From: Thamnaconus septentrionalis
Lineage: Eukaryota > Chordata > Actinopteri > Tetraodontiformes > Monacanthidae
DNA length: 64,000 nt
NCBI GenBank assembly: GCA_009823395.1
Contig: CM020502.1
Location: 3,787,001-3,851,000, forward strand
Direction of reading: 5' to 3'
This document shows, one piece after another, positions 1-12,474 of this stretch. Below the pieces are notes generated by a model that did not search any database, was not told the origin of the DNA, and saw nothing but the letters and a program-made list of their open reading frames with translations. How positions within the stretch are numbered: position 1 is the first letter of the stretch; every line of letters starts with the position of its first letter. The position numbers and the translations under genes are program-made.

Positions 1-44
1 TTGTTAATCAAAAGTGTCATATGGACCAGCTTGCCTGGTTTTTG

Positions 45-110
45 CCAATCCCAATGAGACCAAGACAAGGCCAAGATGACAAAAAGACCAGCCTCAAGAA
101 CTGAAACACT
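45..110 (-). repeat. Fragment of a GGTCTTG-rich interspersed repeat
   Basis: The minus strand reads TCTTGGCCTTGTCTTGGTCTC, resembling the segment at 2455-2690 (TGGTCTTGTGTTTGGTCTTG, CTTGGTCTCGATACTCC). Probably the same family in opposite orientation. Confidence 0.4.
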
Positions 111-1100
111 GCTGACGGTACCAAGTGATTCATGATTTCTCTCTTTATCCGCAGCAGGGTAGTACAAGACGCAACTACAATGGTCCAAGGCTGAACCAAG
201 AGTCCCTCATTGCCGTGTGTACGATGTTTCTATATCCACGGGACTGATATGGCCAGACTCAATGTCACTTTGTGCAAATAAGAGCATAGAATCTTGAAAA
301 AGAAGGTAAAAGCAAAAGTGACATATTGTGAAAAAGAGGGAAAGGCAATGCAGAAAGTCAGGGCACAAAAAATGAAAAATTGCTTTAATTAAATGACACT
401 GATCTGTATAAAGTATCGGCCAGCCAGTGGAGCTTTGAGTGTGAACTGCTGCTTGTTTGGCGAGAAGAGGAAATGTCTCCCTATTGGGTGTGCGGGTTTT
501 GTGTGTACACTTGTACATATGTGCAATATATGAGAAATACTGGGGGAAAAAATGCATCTGAGGCAGCAAAATGTCTTTGCATTGAGCTGGTTGATAGTAG
601 TAACTTGCACAGATGATTGGAAAGATGAACTGGTGAAATGTTTTATTTTGGAATGTCTATTCCAAGCCATATGTAGTTTAAGCTAAGTACAGTACCTCTT
701 CATTTTCAGACATATGACTGGACGCCCTGCTGGGCATTTTCTCCTCAATGCATAATGTATGAAAACCCCGCAGACTTCAGCCTATTCACGACCCATGTGG
801 CAGCTCCATCCATTTAGTTTCACCATCAATGGCTCGTGTCCGAGGTGTTAAGCTGTCACTACTCACATATTTCAAATATCAGTCGGGGCAGTTGGGTAAA
901 ATCCCCGAAGGGCGCGTGTTCGCTCCGTGCGGCTCTACGCCCATGTGTTTCAATTACAGAAAGAGCTGAAGGGCAGTGAAGGACAGGGTGTCTGAAGGAG
1001 GACCAACGGTACCGGGGACCGCCCACGCACGCACCCATTCATAGCTCCGGCTTCTTTTGCAGGCTACACTTTGTGTTAATCAACAACAGGCTCTATAGTG

Positions 1101-1202
1101 CAGTGGTTCTCTACTGGTGGAGTCTCAGGACATACATTTTCTTTTCCTTATCATTAAGTCGCAACCTAAATTCATTCCACAGCACTCAGATTTATTTATT
1201 TA

Positions 1203-1292
<90 letters not shown>

Positions 1293-1514
1293 CTTTCATT
1301 CTACTAGACGCTAGACAACTTTCATTCATGTTCAATAAATAAATTATTGAATTGAATTGTGTGTTCTGCAAAATAAATGCCCAAAATTTTCTCTCTAAAT
1401 GTATATTTTATATATCCATTTTTTATTTTTTTTTTTTGCCCATGAAGCTGCAACCCAATCAAAAAAGCTCAGTGACCCTCTTTTGGGTTGCAACCCACCA
1501 GTTGAGGAATACTG
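1101..1514. mobile_element. Repeat D: hAT-like inverted-repeat element with (AT)n core
   Basis: The ends are CAGTGGTTCTCTACTGGTGG and, inverted, CAGTATTCCTCAACTGGTGG. The interior has a long (AT)n tract and ATTGAATTG...CCTGCAAAATAAATGCC, shared with copies at 18.36, 49.68 and 62.69 kb. The 414-base copy has no coding capacity. Confidence 0.7.
1205..1291. repeat. (AT)n microsatellite inside repeat D
   Basis: About 43 uninterrupted AT units. ORFs made of Ile-Tyr repeats here are artefacts. Confidence 0.95.
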
Positions 1515-3247
1515 CTGTATCGATGTGGAGATTACCAGTGGTGACAATAAAACAGCGCAGATGGCTATTGGAAAAGCAATTTGGCAGCACGTTGTCTGAA
1601 CATGCGACCACGTGTGTGTGTGTGTCAGCAGTTATTGGTGTCCTTTGTTTGGAGTCGTGGCTTCTGGTGCTGGAGGAGGACGTGTGAGGAAAAAAGAAAA
1701 AAAAAACTGGGCAACATTTGTTTTTCAAAGCCCAATTGCTCATCGAGCATTTAGCCCGCTGTCTTAGTCACAGTCTTGATGTCTCTGTGTGGATGTCTTT
1801 TTTTTCTTTTTACGAATGACAAATTTCACTTTCACTCACCCAGCCGATCAAGCGTCCCTTGTTTTTAGTGGCTGTATTAGGACCGGCTCGCCCTCCGACT
1901 GGCAGATCAAGCAAGGTAATTACTTCCATTAGCCCCCTTTCCACCTGCGCCGATAGTCAGGATTCATTAAGTTTATCAGTTTATTAATCCGCATGTAATT
2001 AAGCACCCGGGACCTCCGGGGTCCTGCTTAACAAAGAGGAATATCACCTTTCCCTTTATCATCAGGTGACATTCACTGAGTGCGACCCAATATTCCGGCC
2101 TGCTCCAGAGAACAGTCAGGACTGGGTCGCCATCCTCAGACAGACACAACAGCCTCGGGGTCAGAGAAAACTTTCATTTGTGCAAGGATGTAAATCAAAG
2201 TACCTTCAAAGTTGATCTGAAATAAGGTTGTTGGTTTTTTTCCACAGCAGAGTTTTTGTATCCTGCTCTTGTCTTAAAGAACAAAAAATTGTCTTGTTCG
2301 TCCTCCGTAAATAACCCCAAGCAAAACAAAATATCTTGTTATTCAATTTAAAATACTGAGAAGAAGGTAACATAATGCACCTTTTTATACCCTCGAGTTC
2401 TTTCAGGCATTGTAAAGTTGACTGACTAACATGGACTTGTGTTTAGTGTTGCAGTACTCAAGAACGGTGTTGGTCTTGCAATCACTTCAACATTATTTGG
2501 TCTTGGTCACCGACATAATGGTCATAGTGGGTTTCAAAAAACCAGGCAATCTGGTTCTGGTGCAGCATTGCTTTCTTCAAATGCAACTAATAAGATACTG
2601 TACATCTATTGGTCTTGTGTTTGGTCTTGTCTTGGTCTCGATACTCCCCGTCAGTCTTGGGAGTGCCTCGGTCTCTTTTATGAACAGCACCTCAGGCAGG
2701 ATCACGGTGGTCAAACGTGATATAATGTGAGGATATTCAAAGTCTTTCAAAGAGACGACGGAGCTGAACTGTTTCAACCAAAACCACAATAAGGGTCAAC
2801 TTTTCAGAAGGCTTGCGCCTATTTGAAAGAACAAGACCACAACGTCACGTACGTAAAGGCCACACAAAGAGCAGCAGAAGGTGACCTTGCACCTCATGAA
2901 CACAGGGTCAAATCCAATCAACTGCGCACCGTGTTTTTACGATGACTGTGAATCACTATGCGCAAACACGCACGCGCTCCGTCGGCTAAGCAGGAGGTTC
3001 TGCTGCCAAAAGCACCTCCAGCTCTTCACAGAAACCCCTGTGACAAATCACAGCAAGGGCTTTGAAGCTGAGAAACATCAACAGTGAAAATGTTAACTGG
3101 ATTACAAACAGCTGACAAGTTTGGGCCGTGTAAGACTTGCAGGTGTTAGACTTGGCATCCCTGTTTGCTGCACGTTAGTGGCTCAAACAGTGGAAAAAGT
3201 GATGCTGCTCAGTTATCACCATAGACCCTCATGCTGTGGATTCCTTA
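1515..3247. other. Intergenic, no gene seen
   Basis: Apart from the GGTCTTG repeat, this holds anonymous DNA. 1,915-2,130 has repeat-free sequence with TTTATTAATCCG and GTAATTAAGCAC, possibly conserved non-coding. Confidence 0.6.
2455..2690 (+). repeat. GGTCTTG-rich interspersed repeat
   Basis: Irregular repetition of TTGGTCTTG / TTGGTCTCG over about 235 bases. The overlapping short ORFs have no recognisable domain. Confidence 0.45.
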
Positions 3248-4101
3248 AAGCAGCTCTAGGTAACTTGGACTCATTACTACTCCCTGCTGGTTGAGAACCG
3301 CAAATAATCTTTGCCGGTGTCGTAAAGAGGAAAAATACCAGGGTTTGTTGACACAGCCGGCATACTGAAGAATCGCTTGGAAATATGTCCACCGACAAGG
3401 TAAAGTAACATGCGTTACATGTTTGTTTGTTTTAAATATTGTGATATTGTCCTTTTGAACATGACAGACAACTACAATTGCACAAACAAGAATAGTGTAT
3501 TGCTTAGACAGACGGCAGTGTTTTGCGCTTGGTTCCCATCATTCTCGTCATGAAAATTGCTTGGAAATGATGTGGTGTATAATGGTTATAATATTACAAC
3601 AGTTTATAAACCTGTAGCTGTAATGCCAACAACAACTGTTCAGACGACGCAACGTCGCATTGATTAGGTGGAAATGGTGAAGTGACGAAGTAAACACGCT
3701 GCAGCGCTAGTTTATTGATGGGGAAAATACAAATAGTGGCCTAGCTGGAGTGCTCGTATGTGTTCAGGAAAAACACCAATATGAAATGCAAAACAGACAT
3801 TGACAATAACGTCATAGCAAACGTTCAACACTTTTATTACTTCGTCTTTCATCGAGGTTAATTATTGGGTTCCATTCCGTCATTTTACAATCTTGTGTAT
3901 TTGTAATAGTAGTATGTAAAACCGCCTCTAAATAAACGTGTGACGTTGCCGTATAGTGGTTTGTCCAGTGTGTCGGGTCGCGCTTGAAAGTTACGCAGTG
4001 CAGTTACAGCCGGCACTATTGATCCTATTAATCGGTTATGTACCGCTTTACTGAGTTTGGAATCATTACTTTATGGTCGAAAAGTTACCTAGAGCTGCTT
4101 G
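3248..4101. mobile_element. 854-bp DNA element with perfect 19-bp terminal inverted repeats
   Basis: AAGCAGCTCTAGGTAACTT at 3248-3266 is exactly inverted at 4083-4101. The interior is non-coding and AT-rich. I see no matching target-site duplication, so the superfamily is open (hAT-like suspected). Confidence 0.75.
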
Positions 4102-6602
4102 AACTGGTGTGTTACTTCAATATTGATGTGACTAAATAATAATTAAATTAATAAGACTATCTTTAGTTTTAGTTAATATGACCAGGGACCAGCGCACTGT
4201 ACTTGTGGAAGAAGCATTTGAAGCATGATTCTGCGGTCAGAGTTGCACGTTTTGGACTCGATTTGTATCTAATTTCACCGAATGTTGTTTGGAGAACACA
4301 AATGTAGTAAAACTAAAATAGTACAGTTATAAACTGGATAGGGAAAAATAAGTCTCCACCAAAAAGGAAATCCAATTCACTAGAATCTGACAGATTTTCC
4401 ACCAACCTTAACATAAATTATTTCCAGCTTGCCTCCAAAAACTGAAACTGATTCCATTTCCCAAAACCAAACGAAATTGGCCTGCTGCCATGCATCGTGG
4501 ATGCAAAGATAGCACTGGATGAAACAGCGTAAGATTGCATGTTTTTGAAAAATTACACACATTGCAATAACCGTAAATAAGGTAAAGCCAGGAACAAAAA
4601 GAAAATTACCTCCAAACTGTGAGCAGGAAAAGTAAAAGCAGGATTCACAAACTTTCACAAAAAGTGTTCCTGTCTCGAAAGCACACTCCCATATCGTTTC
4701 AAATCATAATACGTTGTGACTCCTCCCTTCCCCTGCGATAAAACCTCGGAAGGATGAGAGAATGCGAGCGTGGTGAGTCTTCACTGGAGCCTGACATTTG
4801 ACCTCTCTTTCATCTTTTATTATCAAGGAGGCTGTCAACAACCATTTAGCGGTGGACACAATTACTTCTGCATAAATTATTGTGTGACGCGGCGAGGCAG
4901 CCAATTTTCTACGTTGCCATCGGGGGATGGGCTTAGGGTGGGGGGAGGGTCAAACTGGCCCCGTGCGTCCAGAGGAATCCTAAATTCAATCTGTCAGCTT
5001 CTCCCACCTCAGTACCGCACAGCCGCTCCGGGGGCGGCAACCTTTTCTGTTGCGTTTCCGTCCGAAGGAGACGGGACGGGAAGCGGAGCGAGCACGTTTA
5101 TTAAATGTAAATGTAAAAGACTTTGATGAGTTCACCGTGCTGGCATTTTTTGTCAAGCTAAAAATGCTCACTGCGTTTGACAGCGATGCAGTGAGCGTAT
5201 CTGACCTTTGACCCGTCTGAGAAGCGGAGGGGAAACACAATGACAGCGATGGTGAGCTTCTCCGCCATTAAATCCGCAAGAGCTCCTAATATTCCATGTT
5301 TACATTCATTCTAAAAGCTTATTATTGTTTTTTAACAGATTTCTGTCAGTGACTGACTTTGATGTCACATATTAATAATAATGGATTGGATTTATATGGC
5401 GCTTTTCAAGGCACCCAAAGCGCTTCACATTGAAACCATTATTCATTCACAACACACTTGATGGTGATCAGCTACAAGTGTAGCCACAGCAGCCACCACC
5501 AAACATTCACTCCCATTCATACAAGGCAATGTGGGTTAAGTGTCTTGCCCAAGGACACAACAACAGACTGGGATGGAGCGGGATTTGAACCAACAACCTT
5601 TCGGTCATTGGACAACCCGCTCTACCTCCTGAGCTACACAGAAAACACAGAAAAATACAAGAAATTGACACTGGCAAAGCTGGCACACCAGATAGAGGAA
5701 GTGCTAGATCCTTTTTATTTGAAAGTTCCTATTGAGAAAGCCGAGAAAACATTTTGAAACTAGAGGTCCTCCCCCAAAAAAGTGAAAACTAATTGGAGCA
5801 TCTCAAAGCAGGCGAGTCAGATCTCGTTGCTGCCAGTTTAGCAGTTTAGTAACAGAGCGAGGCTTCCTCTCGCTGCCATGGGCTACACTTGACTCACATT
5901 TCAATTCTGTGATGGACTGACATCCAACTAAACTCTAAATACTAAAACCAAGAGCTGGGTGTGGAATAAACATCTCTACCTCCAATAAGGGAACGTTACA
6001 TCTGACAGATTTGCCAGCATTTTTTCTCATTTCACTGACTTTGGTTTTTGCAAGTGAGTTGGTTTAATCAGTTTTGTTTACAATGGGCCAAGTCAAGTAG
6101 AAGTGAAGAGTCAAAATTAGCATAAAGCATTCGTTGTTCAGTACCGATCAGCCAACCTCAAAAACACATGTTCCACGTCAGGGGGCCATTGTTCACCATG
6201 GACAAATGAGAAACAAAGTTTAATATATGACCCATCATTTGAAACCACACACACGCACACACACATAGCGGTATAGAAGTCAGCCATCACAGAAGGCTAC
6301 TTGGTTTTGACAGTAAATTCCAAAAAATGTGCATCTGTTTGGACACAAAGAGAGATGGTTGGCTGGTTTCCATTCTTGATGTGGAGTAGCAGATGTGCTA
6401 TTTTTGTTTCTCTCTCATCATCTTAAATGAACTAATCTCTAAAAATAAACCTCAGAGGCAGAGACGGAGATGTATAACGTTTGATGTTACAGATGAGGCT
6501 AACAAGACCCTCTCTTTTTAGCACACGTGTAAGTGACCTGCCGTCCGTAAGTCAACGGTAGAATCCACACTGATGATCAATAATGAGAGATATTTGAAGA
6601 GA
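4102..6602. other. Intergenic, no gene seen
   Basis: Holds one SINE (5377-5641). A GC-richer patch at about 4,880-5,110 carries a 118-aa ORF without any domain I recognise. The rest is anonymous. Confidence 0.6.
5377..5641 (-). repeat. tRNA-derived SINE of a second family (V-SINE-like)
   Basis: The minus strand begins with a tRNA-like head (TGTAGCTCAGGAGGTAGAGC and GGTTCAAATCCCGC, good A- and B-box matches). It is followed by TGTCCTTGGGCAAGACACTTAACCC and ends with AAGCGCCATATAAATCC, hallmarks of a common fish SINE/LINE-tail repeat. This is not a functional tRNA gene: there is no acceptor-stem pairing and no 3' end. Confidence 0.75.
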
Positions 6603-6616
6603 CATAAGAAGATGTT

Positions 6617-6969
6617 CATTCATTCATCTTCTATACCCGCTTCTTGCTGAGCTCAGGGTCACGGGGTCTGCTGAGCCTATCCCAGATGTCTTAGGGCGAA
6701 GGCAGGGTGACACCCTGGACAAGTCGCCAGTTCATCGCAGGGCCACATAGAAACAGACAACCATTCACACCTACGGACAATTTAGAATGTTCAATTGACC
6801 TCACGTGCAAGTTTTTGGAGTGTGGGAGGAAGCCGGAGAACCGGAGAGAACCCACGCAGACACAGGGAGAACATGCAAACTCCACACAGAAAGGTCCCAG
6901 GCCCAGAATCGAACCCACGACCTTCTTGCTGTGAGGCGGCAGCGCTAACCACTGCGCCACCGTGTCGCC
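6617..6969 (-). repeat. Full-length tRNA-derived SINE with 14-bp target-site duplication
   Basis: On the minus strand it starts with a tRNA-like head (GGTTAGCGCTGCC, then B-box-like GGTTCGATTC). A central body follows (TTTCTGTGTGGAGTTTGC...), then a tail region ending in (GAAT)n. The flanks CATAAGAAGATGTT at 6603-6616 and 6970-6983 are identical. It is the same family as the copy at 14.8 kb. Confidence 0.88.
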
Positions 6970-7019
6970 CATAAGAAGATGTTGTTAAAGTACCGTGAAG
7001 GTGAGGGCCACCATTAGAA

Positions 7020-7274
7020 CAGGGGTGGGTAAACTTTTGGACTGGTGGGCCACAGTGGGTTCTAAAATTTGACAGAGGGGCCGGAGCAGCAGCAGATGGA
7101 AGGAGAACATGCTTTAATGTAACAATCAATGACTCTTAAACACTGCAAAAATGGATGAAATACAGTTATTTATTACTTACTTACTATTAATATAATTTCT
7201 ACGAATTCGGCGGGCCAGATAAGAAAGCTTAAAGGACCGCATATGGCCGCCGAGCCATAGTTTGCCCATGCCTG
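7020..7274. mobile_element. hAT-type MITE, 255 bp
   Basis: The ends CAGGGGTGGGTAAACTTTTG and (inverted) CAGGCATGGGCAAACTATGG pair. An 8-base flank duplication CATTAGAA (7012-7019) / CGTTAGAA (7275-7282) differs at one base. CAGGGGTG ends and 8-bp duplications are typical of hAT. Confidence 0.8.
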
Positions 7275-7282
7275 CGTTAGAA

Positions 7283-9639
7283 TGACAGAAGTTGTCGATA
7301 CTTGTCTCATAAAATAACCATCATCTGCCACAGTCGTTAGTTTCACTTAAACGAGAATGCTTCCATCGACCCAAAGTAAACAGGCCCAATTATTAACTTG
7401 TTGACACCCAATCAGCCTTCAAGTTTTTGCTTATTCTCTGCAGCCCAGCTCTGCAGTTATTCATTTACTTTTTCTTTTTTTTTATCTGCGGTCAATTTAT
7501 TCTTGCTACTTTCACAGTAAAATCACATTTAACGCGAAACTCAGCGTTGCACTACGGTGCCTTCTGCATTCAGTCTGCATCCCCAAAGTGTCAGGAGTTG
7601 CCTGGCAACAGGCTCATAGGTGAATTGCGATGCTAAAATGGTGGCATCTGAACAGCAGAGCCAAAGCCATAATCTGCATATGCAATGATAGATGCTCTCT
7701 GCTCTGACCGAGCTGACACTGAAATGAATAAGTGAGCACAACAGAAACTGTTAGCTGCAGGGAGGCAGGGCACTTTTCACACTGTGGGTGCCACACAACT
7801 GAAAGTAGCTTTTAAAAGCGTATTAAGAATAAGTGAAGGAAAGATTAAGGTTTTTACTAAAACGTCACATTTTTGCTTTGGTCCTGGGTTTTTGCTGGAT
7901 TTCAAGTATGTTTAAAAAGCAGTTAAAAAAAATCAATCAGCGTTTATGACTCACAGACAAAGTTTGTAAAACAGAATATATGACGTCATTATGGTGTCCC
8001 AATATAATATAAATGGAGAGATTTATAGTCCCAACATAGGATTTCATCACTTCATGTCTATGGAATCAGTATGTTGTCACTGTAACAAACTTGTGAACCT
8101 GGATTAAAAATGTTCATGAGGTCTTCTTTTTGAAAATTATAGTTTAAATTTCTTGTGATCATCAAGTGATTTGGGAGTCTCAGAAAATATGATGATGGAA
8201 TAAATGATCATTGCAAGTGTTATGAATACTGGTAACGTATCACAGTTACAGTCGTAACAGCAAGGACTTTTAAAAATATCAAACTGAAAAATTAAGAAAA
8301 TAAAATACTTTTTTTTTTTTTAATTTAAACAAAAAAAAACAAAATCAATTTAGAAAATCTATCAATCTCCATTACCAAATAGGGATATTTAATAAATAAT
8401 GAACATTTGGAAATGGGGTAAAAACCAACCAAAATCAATTATCTTGTCACATCATCGCTAAAACAGCTAATACTATCAATATAAAGGGAAAGTTATATAG
8501 TCAATATAGTCCATCTAAAATATAATAATAATAAAAATAGTTTGAGTTTAAATCAAATATGCTTTTCAGTTCATTTTCAAATCATATCCACAACAGAAGG
8601 TGTAACTTTTGCAAAGCCAATGAGAGCCAAAGCAAACTTGAGTTTCATTGATCTAATCTACAACTAGAGGTACCAGAGGGAGATGGATGGAAACACCGTC
8701 ATCTGAAAGCATCTTGATTATGACTCCGCCCAAACACGTTTACACCTACAGGCAATTTGCTGTCAAATAATTTGTAATGTGACTGTCTTTGGACAGAGAA
8801 AACCCATTTTTCACCTACGTTTCAACGCTTGTGTATTAATCTCCCGATAATAACCGGCACTCTACTGGAGACGTCTTAATCTGTGAGATTATCGCAGGGC
8901 AAAGATTTTATCAGCTTGGCAGTATTAATCAAGTGAAACACACACTTCCCCAGAGTTTGGAAAGAGCGGATTAGGGCTGGATGTGTTCAAATCGGGTTTG
9001 GAGATCAAAACTCACACTTTTCTGATAGGTGACATTTCCGGCGACTCCGTCCCGTTCCAATGGAAACCAAAATAGCCTCTTCAAAGAGCAACAAACGCAA
9101 GCGGGCTGCGTTCCTTTTTACTTGAACTGCCAATCTGCCGGGATGAAAAAAAGGCCCTGGGAAAAAGAAATACCGCCATCGGAGTGAATCCACTGTGCAC
9201 CTTGAATAAAAAGAAATTCTTTATCTTGCATCCGTGGAGACTGTGACATATTGATTTTGCGCTGTTAACCTTTGGTTGCGGAGACTCTCTCAAACAGCAC
9301 AAAAATTCATCCTTGGCGCTTTTAAAGAAAACCTCCGCCACAGAAATGTTGTCTCTTCATCTGGCATAGTAGCTCCATTCAGTCACAAAGTGAGTTTGAA
9401 AGACTCGTCCGAAGTTAAAAATCCAACATTTTAGGCAAAATTTCGAGGAGGCTGTTGGGGAACTGTGGTTGAAATGATAAGTGAGATGATGAAAGAGTCG
9501 ACCCAAGTGGGTCACTCGGATCGAAGGATGGCTGCACTCCAAATAAGTGATCACTTAACGGAGAGAGCGCTCACTTCTTTTCCTAGTCATGGATATTACA
9601 TTAGCTTCGTATGTAAATATACACTCCCTGGAAGCATTG
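7283..9639. other. Intergenic, no gene seen
   Basis: AT-rich anonymous DNA at 7,800-8,700. 8,860-9,000 is repeat-free with AATCTGTGAGATTATC and AGTATTAATCAAG. No supported coding region. Confidence 0.6.
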
Positions 9640-10762
9640 GTGGCTAGTCACAAAATACAAATACTCTGTTACTGTACTTAAGTAGATTTTTCGGGTATCT
9701 GTACTTTACTTGAGTATTTATTTTCCTTTTCCTCCCTGTATTTATCCACAAATATCTGTACTTTCTACTTCTCACATTGGAAAAAAATTTAGTACATTTT
9801 GTTTAAAAGATACAAATTCCATTCAAAGTCATTCACTTATTGTTTATTAGTGTTTTTGCTTGAAGTGGAGCTACAGTATTTGAACTATGCTGTAGTGTGG
9901 TTCAATACAGGAGTGGATGATATTTCAGAGGGAGATTATTTTTGTGGACCTCGGCTTTGTGGTCACTGTTGTGATAGCTATTTCTACTTTGCCCCTGCCT
10001 GTGTAAACATCACACCTCTTTAATTCTCACTTCTAGTTTCCCACAGTACTCTCCTGCTGTGCACTAGCCCATTTCCCGTGGCATGACTGCCGAACCACCT
10101 TTGAACCATTTGTTTAAGCAGTTGCCCTTCCAGGATCAAACCACCTTTGAACCTCTTGTCCTTCCCCCTTTTACCAAACATGCATAAAACCTGACTGTTC
10201 CCTTCTTCTGGACACACACACTGAGCCTGTCTTGGGTGCGTGTCCGGAGCTCCGTAATTAAACTCTCAGAGGACTCTGGATTCCTCTCGCAGATCTTCAT
10301 TTTTTCCACCACACTGTTCAGCTCCTTTTCAGTACAGAGTAAAATTAAAAATGTGGAAAACAAAATTGCTTATTGTCATTAAAAGTGTAGAATTCCAATA
10401 ATGGCTCACTGTTCAGAACTGTTAGTGATTACAATTTGGTTGTACTGCAGTTGGGGAAAAAACTGAAGTATTGAGACGAGCAAAGCAGCTAAAAATGATC
10501 CAGATGCACCTGCAAGACCTCTGGTCAGTTCAGTCCAGATTATTTTGTCAAAACTCTTTGCACTTTTACAAAAATTATCAACACATGTATTGTTTCATTA
10601 ATGGCAAAAAAAAAAGATTTATACATTGTACTTAAGCACATTACAGAAACTGTACTTCCATCTTTTACTTGAGTAAAGGAGCTGAATCAGTGTCTTCTTA
10701 CCGTAAGTATCCGTACTTTTACTTAAGTACAGAATGTGATTTCTTTTGCCACTTCTGCTTGA
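9640..10762. mobile_element. Repeat C: long inverted-repeat DNA element with extra internal block
   Basis: The ends contain CTGTACTTAAGTAGA and ...GTACTTTTACTTAAGTACAG, a familiar fish-type element rich in GTACTT and ACTTAAGTA. The interior includes GGTCAGTTCAGTCCAGATTA, shared with the copies at 23 and 25 kb. A block at about 10,025-10,345 is absent from the 22.8-kb copy and may be another insertion. There is no coding capacity. Confidence 0.65.
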
Positions 10763-12434
10763 AGTGACTTTCTCTAATAGCACTTTCAAGAAACAGCAAC
10801 TTAAAATAACCCAATCATGTTTCTACATTCATCTTGGCAGTTATCTCAGAGGAGTTGAAATTCCCGCTAACGAGGAGGCCACCTTTGCGTCGGCTCTGCG
10901 CCCCAGCAGGAATCCATCTGGCACAATGTCTGATGGCATCCTGCCACGTTCACAGCACAGCTGAGGACACGGCCGCGTCATACGTCTGCAAAACACGTAA
11001 ACATGCCTTAATACTGCATGAACGGTTTGAAATGCTCTCACGTTTCATTTTGTAACACTTGGAAGTTCTTATGGTGCTCCATAGATACTGATATTCTGAT
11101 GATACTATTTAAGACTCAGTTTGTTTCAGGTGAAAAACACCTGTACATCCTTCAAATTAAAAAAAACCATTAACATAGTTTATTTTTCAAATGTTTTTCA
11201 GTAACTGGTTTTAATGTCAGTGAGACACAACGGGGACAGCAAGAATGTTTACATCTACATCTTCTGTTATTGGAGGAGGTCAGCACTCTGCAGGATGATT
11301 AAAAGAGCCACGAGTTGTGTATGTTGCACATTCCAGCTCCCACAACCTCCTGAAATGCAGCTCGTCAAACATCCAGTTCCTTTTTACATTTAAATCATTG
11401 CTCCACAGCTGCTGCGCAGTTGTATTAATGTTTCTGCCCTCATCAAATTTTCATACAAAGTTAACTTCCTGATGTATAACTCCATGATGTATATCGACAT
11501 TGCAATATAAAAAGGCATTAAATCATTTAAAAAGGCTGGATGAGGCATCTGAAAAAGCTTCCTAAAATATGCACGTTTTAAAAAGCAGTCCCAGTTCGAA
11601 TCAAAGTAAGAAAAATGGGGGAATTGATTGGGTCTCCAGAAATTACGTGGGCCACCAAAGACTAGCGTATACTCAGAGCTGAACTTTAAATTAATATCCG
11701 CATAGCTGCATTCTGCTCCATCTATTTCCTGTCCAGACCGCCGCGAAAGCTGTGGATTCGCGCATTAGTGAGGGGCTACTTATGTTTGAACTGCGGACGG
11801 AGCTGCAGCGGCGCACGGAATGCAATTTACTTGCGCTGTTTCCATCAGCGGCGCCACTTTGTGTGCGCGGTAGCATCGTTCACTCACTCGAGGGGCGAAC
11901 AATTACACTCCAATGAAGAACCAACGATTTTCTGCGCAAGTAGGGGCGGGAAAAAAAAGAGACATCACCACGCTGCTCAGCCTCCCAGAGGAGATAAATT
12001 CTCAGGTGCTGGAAACCAAATAAAAGCAGCTTATACAAATTAGCTACACTTGGCAAATTAATTAATTTAATGAGATTTCACTTAATAATAACAATGGAGC
12101 ATTTCCATAATTAGTTGTGATAAAATGCATGTCGCCTTCCATCATGAGTGTTGACCTAAACTGAATGGTTGTAACCAAAATGGGAGATTTATACTTAAAA
12201 AAAGAAACAAAACTAAGACTGACTTACACACCTGGACATTTTATGGAGTAAAAGTGCAACATAGATGAAGTTTGATTGGTTGATTGATTGACTGACATGT
12301 TTGCCCATCATCAAGGTGCGATTGGCAGAACACCACTGTCAGAATTATGCTCACAAAAGTAACAGGCTTCTACTACTACACACACGATAGCACAACGGCA
12401 CCTGAGAGAGAACCCTGTGCTGCCCCGCATAAGA

Positions 12435-12474
<40 letters not shown>

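Noticed and set aside
1073..1342. ORFs rich in Ile-Tyr over (AT)n (also at 19.1-19.5, 21.8 and 25.4 kb)
   Set aside because: Microsatellite translation artefacts.
5590..5641. tRNA gene on the minus strand
   Set aside because: A- and B-box-like segments are present, but the sequence lacks a closed acceptor stem and continues into a SINE body.
6900..6965. tRNA gene (and the equivalent at 14,760)
   Set aside because: SINE heads; target-site duplications frame whole retroposons.
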